From Mactromeris polynyma (Eukaryota; Mollusca; Bivalvia; Venerida; Mactridae), in NCBI GenBank assembly GCA_032209605.1, contig JASFXZ010000026.1:124001-188000 (forward strand): DNA of 64,000 nucleotides, given 5' to 3'. Under the pieces are notes generated by a model. That model did not search any database. It had not been told where the DNA came from and saw nothing but the letters and a program-made list of their open reading frames with translations. The position numbers were made by a program, and so were the translations under genes. Each line of letters opens with the position of its first letter. Positions within the stretch are counted from its first letter, which is position 1. Of this stretch, positions 12,501 to 20,818 are shown in pieces.

Positions 12501-13865
12501 CAACATCACCTGTCATATTTAATGTTTTCTGAATTGAACTGTGACATTTGCTAACGAAGCGTCCTCTTTCAAAACAATGTCAAAGTTAGCAGACTTCATA
12601 TGAAGTTAATCTATATGACTGAAATGGCATAACAGAACGAATTTCAAAGACTTCAAAAAACATTTCAATACGACAATGGTGGTTTTCGTAATATAAGATT
12701 CTCCACTGCTATTTTTAGCACGGGCATATCAATCATATATATTCGTGTTTTTATTACTTAAAGCACTGAATTAATCATTGATCTTTCAATAACAAACAAC
12801 GTCAATGATCATTGCTTTAATCTTTTCTATTTTCTCAACAAAATGTTGGAAGGTTTTTGTGACGACAAAATGTGGGGATGTACCTCATTATTCATTCATC
12901 CAAGGGAAACTACTTGTTGTAATCAGTGGACAAGGTAGTAGAATTTGTCTCCCTTCGTTAAATAGATTGTTTATCCATTTTATGCGGAAGACAAACACTG
13001 TAGTTGGATATAAATTATGCTATTTTATTGGTTGTCATTGTTATAATTCCTTTCAATGGTCTGAAAGTAAGTACAAATATATTTACATTTTTGACGTTTT
13101 GTTAGTCAGCGGTTATTTACAGTGAAATATTGTTACACGCAGAGTCTGTATCTAATGTTGCTGAGGTTGGAGGGCACGGACCCCTGTCATGAAACTTCAA
13201 GAGTCTTGCAGTTGGTAACTCTTGGGCCTTAATCACAAACATAAACATATAACAATATAAAGTTCGATAATACTTGGCGAAAGTGAAGAGTTGGTAACAA
13301 TAATCATTCAGACAACGTTTCATTCGTTTTGATTGAATGAAACGCGGCGAAAGGCAGGCCAGTTTAACTTTTGTAAAATTGAAGTCTTAAGTCTGTGCTT
13401 CAGTCTTAATGCGTTTGTGAATAAGACCTCTGGTCAGCAGCAGGTTCCCATCCCTGGTGGTTCTTGGGAAGAGTGAATTATTGTAGCAAGTGACTGAGGC
13501 TGGTATTTGGTAGAACCTGTTAGCACCTCAGGTCTCGGCGTCAGTGTATACTAGCTAGTGGGTTCTCTTAAGCTTCCCTAAGTTGTTTGTGTTGTACATT
13601 GTGTGTTGCTTGTGTCTTGCATGTTAAGTGATATTTGCGTAGGTCCTTGCATATCATATTTGTACGATTAAGCCATACTGTTTTGTTTTTGTTTAGCATC
13701 AACCTTGGTTTGCGAAACTTAGCTATCTATTCGGAAAAAAACGCAGAGCCAGATAAAAGACGATACATCATTTCACGTGTTTTAATGAGGTATACGTGAG
13801 CTTAGCCCACTCAATTATTTTACGTTTTCCGGAAAATATTCACAATTTAATAGTAAAATAATGAA
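9553..13865. other. Non-coding interval downstream of the ZIP gene
   Basis: The first part, to about 10833 (AATAAA at 10828-10833), may be the ZIP 3' UTR. A segment at 9755-9960 with GGGCGGACGGGCGG and a later TCAAGGTT resembles a widespread bivalve interspersed repeat. A locally GC-richer stretch (about 11390-11660) has no recognisable coding content. A one-sided fragment of the family E MITE (GTTTGTGAATAAGACC) lies at 13380-13435. The 106-aa frame at 12805-13125 has no recognisable features and is not accepted as a gene. Confidence 0.45.
12235..12455 (-). repeat. Dispersed repeat family B copy
   Basis: Reverse complement of the family seen at 53945-54330. Shared landmarks on the plus strand here are CCATCCATTAC, TTAGTTATCCCTTATGG, TTTATGTTTTATAGAC, TTTCCCGGAGGTAAG and AGAGGCACTG. 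A 77-aa frame at 12289-12522 simply translates this repeat. Confidence 0.6.
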
Positions 13866-14262
13866 AACAAGAGTGGCAAACTGTCACAAAACACGCCCGT
13901 CATAAGTTAGAGCTCAGAGTTAAAACAAGACAAATGTCAGGTTATTTCTAAAACCAAAGGGTGATAACTCCGGAGTGACTTGAGCGATATAGCTGGTTAT
14001 CGAACTTGGCCGAGATATTATGCCCACAAACATTTTCACCAAGTTAGGTGAAGATCAGATGAAAACTCTTTGACTTAGAGAGCAGACAAGGCTAATTTGG
14101 CCAATTTTGGATAATTTAAGGGCCATAATTCCGAAGTGCCTGGGGCGATGTGGCTGGTTATCGAACGTGGCCGAGATGTAATGCCCAGAAACATTTTCAC
14201 CAAGTTAGGTGAAGATCAGATGAAAACTGTTTGACTTGGAGAACGGACAAGGCTAATGGGGG
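13866..14262 (+). repeat. Bivalve-type interspersed repeat (family D), internally duplicated
   Basis: Starts GAGTGGCAAACTGTCACAAA. It contains two tandem copies, about 150 bp apart, of a unit with GCTGGTTATCGAAC, TGGCCGAGAT, ACATTTTCACCAAGTTAGG and TGAAGATCAGATGAAAACT. An inverted relative lies at 37870-38110. I recognise this sequence type as common in bivalve genomes (recalled, not searched). Confidence 0.65.
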
Positions 14263-14944
14263 ACTTTAGTCGGTTATCCGCCCTTGTCTAACAGGTGCCC
14301 GTTTGGTGGCGCTGTTGTCGAGTAGGTCCTTTGTCCTTCCGCATTTCAGATCGATATCAGCGTCAATTCTGATATTTTCATTGAAGTTTAATTGTATTGT
14401 TGTTGTTGTTTATTAATTTATTTCCACGCCATTTTGATAGTTTAAAAGACTGCTGTGAAAAACATTTTTTGTTAAATAATCTTTAAAAAGGTGTAAAGGT
14501 CGACCAAACAATGGATGTAGATCACGCCAGCAATATGTCATCATGACATTTTTTATGTACACAAGTCTCCTATTTTCACCAGCACAAGGCGTAAAAATCA
14601 ATATTAACGTAGAGGTCAAATCCAGGTATTAATTGTCTGTGCAGCAATTCTTGTGACATCAATTTTATTTTGAGCAAGAATTAACATTCCAAGATGTTTG
14701 AAGTTGCTGGCCAAGTCTTTGAAGTAAATATTTTTGGATGACAGATGCAGCCCCATTGTGCAAATTACTAATTGAGATCAAAGATTGATATGACCTAATC
14801 GTTGAAATTATCAATGGGATTAATTATATCTTACCGGAAATTAACACATAATAAAGATCTCCTGTGGTTTTATGACTCTTGTGTTTTTACAGCTGACACA
14901 TGGGGCAATTTAGTGAAATTTAGGTCTTATATTCTGCCTAGGGC

Positions 14945-17122
14945 GTGGCTTATGAATCGAGAGTCGAAGAAGGTAAAAAGTTAAAACAAATAGCTAAAAC
15001 GAAACCACGCATGTTTTGGCAAAATCTTAAAAAATGCTACAGTAATAGAACGCCTAAAAATAACAATATAAATTTAAATGACTTTTACGAACACTTCAAG
15101 ACTGTTTTGTCTGAAACCCCAAATACAAATTTAGACAATATCAATAACGAAACTCCACCTTTAACCGATGATGACCTTGACATTCCTATCACAGAACAAG
15201 AGGTACGAAACGCGTTGTTTAAACAAGGCAATAATAAAGCATGTGGACCAGACCGTTTAACAGCAGAATTAATAAAAGCTTCTTACGAGGTCATATCCCC
15301 ATATTTAGTATCATTATACAACCAGATATATAATAACTCAGAATATTCAAATAGTTGGGGCCTAGGATATATCATTCCAATATTTAAAGGAGGTGATCCA
15401 AATGAAGCAAAAAATTATAGGGGAATCACGCTAAACAATATATTAGCAAAGGTATACTCACAAATATTGTTAAACCGTTTAACTGTCTGGGCAAATAGAA
15501 ACAACAAAATCACACAAAACCAATTTGGTTATCAGAAAAAGAAAAGCACTACAGATTGCATTTTTATTCTACATTCCATAATATCGAAAGTACTAACTTC
15601 AGGTCAAAAATTATACACTGTTTTTATCGATTATGAGAAAGCATATGATAAAATAAACTTAAATTGTTTGTGGCATAAACTATTATCTACTAATGTAAGC
15701 ACAAAAATGGTGAAATCCCTACAATCCATGTATGCTGTTGTTAAAAGCGCAGTAAAGCAAAACTCTTTTACATCAGAATACATTCAGTCATTCCAGGGCG
15801 TTAAACAAGGAGACGCTAGTTCAGCGTTACTTTTCATGCTATATATAAACGATATTCACGAAAATATAAATTCAAACTTAGACGGAATATTCACAATAGA
15901 CGAACTGAAATTATTTTTGATTCTTTATGCAGATGACCAAGCTTTATTTACCACATCTCCAAATTCTTTACAATCAATGTTAAACGATATTGAACAGTAT
16001 TGTCATACATATCACTTAAAAATAAATACCAATAAAACGAAAGTACTTATATTTGAGAAAGGCACACGCCATACAACAACAGATTTTTTCTTATATAACA
16101 CTAAATTAGATATTGTCACTAGTTTTAAATATCTAGGCGTGTTCCTATTTAAAAACGGAAATTGGTATAGGACGCAAAAATGTATTGCCGAGCATTCAGC
16201 TAAAGCAATGCATAGGCTATTTTCAGTTTTTCACCAATTTGAATTTAAAACTGAAGATAAATGTAAGTTATTTGATACTCTAGTTTCACCTATTTTAAAC
16301 TATTCATCGGAAATCTGGGGGCTAAACGAAGGCAAAGACATTGAATTAATACATACAAAATTCCTCAGAAAATTGCTGTACGTAAATAAATCTACAAACT
16401 TAGACGGTCTTTATGGCGAACTCGGGCGCGTACCTTTAAAAATCATGAGACAGATACATATGTTTAGATATTGGATTAAGCTGTTGAACTCGACCGAAGA
16501 TACAATGATAAAACATGTTTATAATTGGTTAAAACGTGACGCGGACAACGACCTATCATATAACGGACAAAATTGGGCATTCCAAATTAAAGCTCTATTA
16601 AATAATCTTGGGCTTACTTACATATGGAATAACCAAAATGCAAATAATCATACCCTGACAATAATTAAATATAGAATTATAAATCAATATCAACAAAGCT
16701 GGTACAGTAATATCAATAATTCACAACGATTATTATCTTACAGTCGATATAAACATGAATTCAAACCTGAACTGTATTTAGACATTATAACTGAAAGAAA
16801 ATTTAAAATTGCTTTAACAAAATTCCGAATATCATCACATAGTCTTGAAATAGAACGTGGAAGATATAATAACATCGCACGCGAAAATCGGATCTGTAAA
16901 TTTTGTAATATGAACGTAATTGAAAGCGAATATCATTTTCTATTAATTTGTCCCACATTCTCTGATGTACGAAATAAATACCTCAAAAAGTATTACTGCA
17001 GATGGCCAACTCTCTTTAAATTTGATAAAATCATGTCATCCGTTAATAAAAAAGAAATATTAGATCTTTCAAAATACATTTATTTTGCAAACAAAATAAG
17101 ATTACAATTAGACCTTATTTAA
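14945..17122 (+). CDS. Non-LTR retrotransposon ORF2 fragment: reverse transcriptase plus C-terminal zinc finger
   Basis: A 725-codon frame without internal stops. It encodes a LINE reverse transcriptase, which copies its own RNA into the genome by target-primed reverse transcription. Visible RT blocks: FGYQKKKSTTDCIF (~195), FIDYEKAYDKIN (~227), the GVKQGDASSALLF block (~283), catalytic YADD (~328-331) and YLGVFLFKNG (~395). Near the C-terminus (~648-670) a zf-RVT-like cluster, CKFCNMNV ... EYHFLLIC, is seen. The frame has no true ATG at its beginning. A stop at 14939-14941 lies just upstream and the N-terminal endonuclease is missing, so this is a 5'-truncated copy, as is usual for LINEs. 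The intact frame suggests recent insertion. It lies between the diverged inverted repeats of the surrounding segment. The clade is uncertain. Confidence 0.9.
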   Translation: MAYESRVEEGKKLKQIAKTKPRMFWQNLKKCYSNRTPKNNNINLNDFYEHFKTVLSETPNTNLDNINNETPPLTDDDLDIPITEQEVRNALFKQGNNKACGPDRLTAELIKASYEVISPYLVSLYNQIYNNSEYSNSWGLGYIIPIFKGGDPNEAKNYRGITLNNILAKVYSQILLNRLTVWANRNNKITQNQFGYQKKKSTTDCIFILHSIISKVLTSGQKLYTVFIDYEKAYDKINLNCLWHKLLSTNVSTKMVKSLQSMYAVVKSAVKQNSFTSEYIQSFQGVKQGDASSALLFMLYINDIHENINSNLDGIFTIDELKLFLILYADDQALFTTSPNSLQSMLNDIEQYCHTYHLKINTNKTKVLIFEKGTRHTTTDFFLYNTKLDIVTSFKYLGVFLFKNGNWYRTQKCIAEHSAKAMHRLFSVFHQFEFKTEDKCKLFDTLVSPILNYSSEIWGLNEGKDIELIHTKFLRKLLYVNKSTNLDGLYGELGRVPLKIMRQIHMFRYWIKLLNSTEDTMIKHVYNWLKRDADNDLSYNGQNWAFQIKALLNNLGLTYIWNNQNANNHTLTIIKYRIINQYQQSWYSNINNSQRLLSYSRYKHEFKPELYLDIITERKFKIALTKFRISSHSLEIERGRYNNIARENRICKFCNMNVIESEYHFLLICPTFSDVRNKYLKKYYCRWPTLFKFDKIMSSVNKKEILDLSKYIYFANKIRLQLDLI

Positions 17123-17366
17123 TTACATCGTTAAAATCTAGATTTTAATTTAATATTCTCGATAATATATTATTAACATCGAATTACAATTGTTTAAGCT
17201 TCTCTACCTATCATGTATGTTTTTGACATCTCTGATTTCATGGCTTTATATAAAACTTGTCTATACCACTACATTACATTATATTATATTATATGTATAT
17301 TATGTAGGCTAGAAGCTAAGTTATAGCTTAATAGCTGAATAAATATTGTTGTTGTTGTTGTTGTTG
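17123..17366 (+). mobile_element. 3' untranslated tail of the LINE ending in (TTG)n
   Basis: AT-rich sequence after the ORF2 stop ends in AATAAATA followed by seven TTG-type repeats (17348-17366). A simple-repeat tail in place of poly(A) is typical of several LINE clades, so the element's 3' end is placed here. No clear target-site duplication was found. Confidence 0.6.
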
Positions 17367-17815
17367 AATTGCAAAACAATTAGCATCAACCAATCAGATT
17401 AAATGAACCGTAAGAAATATATATTAATTAATGTCAATTATCATTCGAATTATATATCAAATTAGATGACACTTTAAAATACGATATATTACTCATTTTT
17501 CTACTTACATAAATTGTAAACACCCAGTGCAAATGAAATATTAAATGAAGAAATAACACCTTTTCTCACTCCTCTAAATTTAAATTACTGTTGAAAGACA
17601 GACTCAAAAGTAAGTAACCAATACCGGTATGGTCTCCCAAATTTTATATTTTTCACAAATAATGCCAAAATTATTGGATCAAGTATAAATGCGAGAAATT
17701 ATTTAAGTTGCGCTAAATAAGCATTTATTGCGAATTTAGCTCCGATATAAATAAATTGCAACTAATTAAAACAAGAATATAAGAAAGATATTTTGATAGA
17801 TTAGATTATATGTTG
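17367..17815. other. AT-rich stretch without recognisable features
   Basis: Very AT-rich sequence between the LINE tail and the local duplication. I see no open frame, RNA gene or clear repeat. Confidence 0.5.
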
Positions 17816-17817
17816 TT

Positions 17818-18590
17818 TTTTTACGGCGCATCGACAGCTTTGGTCATTTAGCGCGCAACGAATGTAAAGAATATGTGAAACTAAAAAGGCTACGTGATAT
17901 ACTTGTATGTGTTAAATAGGTGTAAATATAGTGGGTAAAAATTTGGGATCATTAGGGTAATAATAGATTTTATGTACCAGGGTGAGCGAGGTTTACAAGT
18001 TTACAAGTTTATTACATTTTCTCAGTTCATGTAAAACATGACAACATGAGTACATAATATACAAAATACAAATACAATGGTAAAGAGGCAGTTACAATAA
18101 GAAAATGAATGCATCATGCACAAGAGATACAATTATAAACAGATATTCAGGGAGAAGGTATTGTTATTCTAATTTTGTTAAAATATGTATATATTCAAGA
18201 AAAATATGTTGTTTTCGGATGTTTTAAGTCTGGCATTTATTTAAATTTACAAATAATTTCTTCTCGAGGCAATCCTCATTCACCGGTAAATGTAATATAT
18301 GTAAGTATGGATTAAAAACTTATCATAGTTTGTTATTATTATATGTTGTTTTTTACGGAGCATCGACAGCTTTGGTCATTTAGCGCGCAACGAATGTAAA
18401 GAATATGTGAAACTAAAATGGCTACGTGATATACTTGTATGTGTTAATTAGGTGTAAATATAGTGGGTAAAAATTGGGATCATTAGTGTAAAAATATATT
18501 TTATGGACCAGGGTGAGCGAGGCAATCCTCATTCACCGGTAAATGTAATATATATGTTAGTATGGATTAAAAACTTATCATAGTTTGTTG
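17818..18590 (+). repeat. Local tandem duplication of a ~250-bp unit
   Basis: The stretch starting ACGGCGCATCGACAGCTTTG at ~17823 recurs as ACGGAGCATCGACAGCTTTG at ~18354. Both copies continue through TAGCGCGCAACGAATG, GGCTACGTGATATACTTG and CAGGGTGAGCGAGG to CAATCCTCATTCACCGG and CTTATCATAGTTTGTT. The first copy is split by the insertion at 17992-18264; the second is uninterrupted and shows the pre-insertion state. Confidence 0.85.
17992..18264. mobile_element. 273-bp insertion with a 5-bp target-site duplication
   Basis: Compared with the uninterrupted duplicate (GAGCGAGGCAATCC at 18515-18530), this copy has 273 extra bases between CGAGG (17987-17991) and CGAGG (18265-18269), a 5-bp direct repeat of the target. 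The insert begins TTTACAAGTTTACAAGTTTA. It has no terminal inverted repeats that I can see and no coding capacity. Confidence 0.75.
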
Positions 18591-18631
18591 TAAAAGTCAA
18601 TCTCTTTGATTTAGCTTATAATTTTTCCAAC

Positions 18632-19015
18632 TTGTACAGTCTCAAAGAGACTTTTAATGTCAGTGGTATTGAAAAATTGGGAACGGACTTGTTGAAGGTT
18701 AACACAGTCGACAAGAAAATGTTGTACTGTGAAAGGCGTATTACATGGAATGCAGTCCAGTCTGGCATCCCGGCCAAACAGCCAGGAGTGTGTAAGACGT
18801 GTGTGCCCAATTCTGCATCGGGCTATAATAACCTCATCTTTTCGGATGGGCCTGTACGCAGGTTACTGATGGATTTTTCAGACATGATTTATCACTTTCA
18901 ATGTCTAACTGTCAAAACTGTCAAACGCTTCGGTAAACAACAATGGCGTGGGCGGAGCGATAAAATCCGAGATTATCCGGATGAAGGACCTACTCGACAG
19001 CAGCGCCACCTATAG
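18632..19015 (+). other. 127-aa open frame, probably not a gene
   Basis: The frame runs from the edge of the duplicated repeat into the right inverted-repeat arm (its last residues, GPTRQQRHL, are translated from the TIR). It has a CKTC pair but no domain that I recognise, and the repeat context argues against a cellular gene. It is listed because it could be a fragment of a decayed transposon protein. Confidence 0.2.
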
Positions 19016-19055
19016 TGTGATTAAGGGGAGGTAACCCGCTAAAGTCGCTCATTAG

Positions 19056-20648
19056 TTATTTCTCTTGAGAATTTGAAAGTTTTATTGTCTGTTTCTAAAT
19101 GTTTTGTGCAACAAATTTAAAAATGATCCTTACATTATGCTTACAATAATATCAAAAACATACATAAAATATTGCAGTGTTGACCATTTATTTTTTCAAT
19201 TTTTCGGAAAAAAAGTGTAGTCCTCGACCTATAGGTATCTATGCCCCTGCCATCCAGTGGAAACCATAGCTGCCAGATGATGTTTTCTTCTAAAGGTCAC
19301 AAGACAGATTTTCTTCTAATATATTGTGAGGCAGTAGGGGCTTCATTTTACTGATTTGTTAAAAAATAGATAACATAACAACATGTATATTTTGAATATT
19401 TTATTACAAATAATTCAAATAGGTACAAGAAGGAGATCTTAGATGGTATAAAGCGGTGAATAATGTATTTTACATGTGAAATATATATAGTGAGTTAAAG
19501 TATACATGTTATTGCAAGCCTGATGCCTAGTGCATAACAATGTAAGAATAAACAAGAATTATCTTGATAAAAGATGGAGAAATTTGAAGGTTAAGATTTG
19601 TTGTGCAACATAAAAAATGTAACGATTGCTGGTCAGTCCAGATCCAAAATGGATTTCGGTAAATTCAGTGGATTTCAGTAAGGTAATGCACCCCTTATCA
19701 AAAGGTTGACCAATCCAGTTCAGGGTTACGAACGCTGTTCGGTTGAAGAGACGTTGGTTTAGTGGTTAACGTAAGATTTGTTTGGTTTACACAACACTGA
19801 TATGCAAATAGCAAAGCCATGTTAGTACGGCTGAAGCTGCATGGAAGAACTATACAATATGGGTGCAGACAGCTCATTTTCACACTTCAGATGTCTTAAC
19901 TGGTTGCCTAGCCCTGATTTCATAACTTATCTTGAGATTACTCTCAAACTTTCAAGGACTTATAGTCCGAGTTGTACAATGCTTGGCTTTTCAAAAGAGC
20001 TTATACAACAACAAAATATTTGACTTGCAAAACATCTAAATATATGATATTCTAGCTGGGATTGGTTTGACAATCTAACCCACCTTCGATGAATAGGAAT
20101 ATCCTTAGCCTGCCACCCGCAACAATGCAAGTGGTAAATGTGAACCAGGAGAGGGCGACGCCTTCATATCAGAACTTCTCTAGATAGATCTTTGCAATGA
20201 GAGGAGGCAAACTCAAGGAGAAACAAGCTCTCAACAATGGCCGAAATTCACATATTTCATAGGGTTTGCCTTAGAGAGGTTTCACTGTACATGTATATAC
20301 AAATGGGCTCAGTAATGCTGCGTGCAGTAAACTTCACCTGTTACATAATGGCTGACCTAAACTCATACTTGGAGCTGTACAATAGTCAACTATGAGATGT
20401 TGAGGTTTGAGACATCACATCAGTTCTTCTCTTTTCGAACAGAGTGATCCGTCAATCATTACATTCGACAATACATACTTGGTATAGATAAAACAGACAT
20501 GAATGTTTTGATCTTTACATTATTAACATGTCTTATGTTATGTAACTATGAAAATCAACAGTATATGCATCAGGCAACTCTTACCTAACTATACAAAGGC
20601 ACTGTTGATATGGTATATACAATGTAAATAAGAAATATACTGTTCAAT
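19056..20648. other. Downstream flank of the contactin gene
   Basis: This should contain the contactin 3' UTR (minus strand, reading toward lower coordinates). No canonical AATAAA is visible in the first few hundred bases after the stop; one occurs on the minus strand at 19400-19405. A dispersed repeat of family A lies at 19600-19845. No other gene is seen. Confidence 0.4.
19600..19845 (+). repeat. Dispersed repeat family A, copy 1
   Basis: Landmarks in order: GATCCAAAATGGATTTCGG, GTGGATTTCAGTAAGGTAA, GGTTTAGTGGTTAACGTAAG, CACAACACTGATATGCAAAT and GTTAGTACGGCTG. The same order occurs at 43375-43635, and reversed at 40640-40945 and 44105-44330; a fragment lies at 53590-53720. The family may be a SINE or MITE. 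The ATGCAAAT octamer is conserved between copies. Confidence 0.7.
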
Positions 20649-20818
20649 TTATGAAACGAAATGGTGATTGAGAATCAATATAAAGTAAAGACAAAAATTC
20701 AAAATCATTGATACAACTGATACATAAACACTATGTCCAGCACAAGTAGATGTGTTTTCATCCATGTAACATATCCCGGATGTGGTTGGATCTATCTGCA
20801 CACCGAAACTTGTGTCTC
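20649..20818 (-). CDS. Cont: Contactin exon 27: C-terminal tail and stop
   Basis: Residues 1215-1270. A polar stretch with small residues (NTSTCAGHS) that could hold a GPI omega site precedes about 20 hydrophobic residues (VYVSVVSMILNFCLYFILIL) and a short NHHFVS end, then TAA. A GPI signal is expected from the family; a single-pass membrane anchor is the alternative. Confidence 0.88.

Larger units (their letters stand above)
14253..19055. mobile_element. Segment bounded by ~80-bp terminal inverted repeats, containing a LINE
   Basis: The left end (14253-14340) reads CTAATGGGGGACTTTAG ... GGTGGCGCTGTTGTCGAGTA GGTCCTT. The right end (18976-19055), read on the minus strand, gives CTAATGAGCGACTTTAG ... 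GGTGGCGCTGCTGTCGAGTA GGTCCTT. The arms are clearly related but diverged. The 4.8-kb interior holds a truncated non-LTR element and a local duplication, and no transposase. It may be an old non-autonomous DNA transposon with insertions, or two unrelated copies of one short repeat in inverted orientation. Confidence 0.45.

Noticed and set aside
12289..12522. 77-aa cysteine-rich frame, with related frames at 29207-29506 and 36454-36711
   Set aside because: The frames resemble each other only because all translate dispersed repeat family B. They have shifts and different ends, so no protein is supported.
14802..14984. 60-aa frame overlapping the LINE start
   Set aside because: It is in another frame than the reverse transcriptase and lacks LINE motifs. 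It does not restore the missing 5' part.
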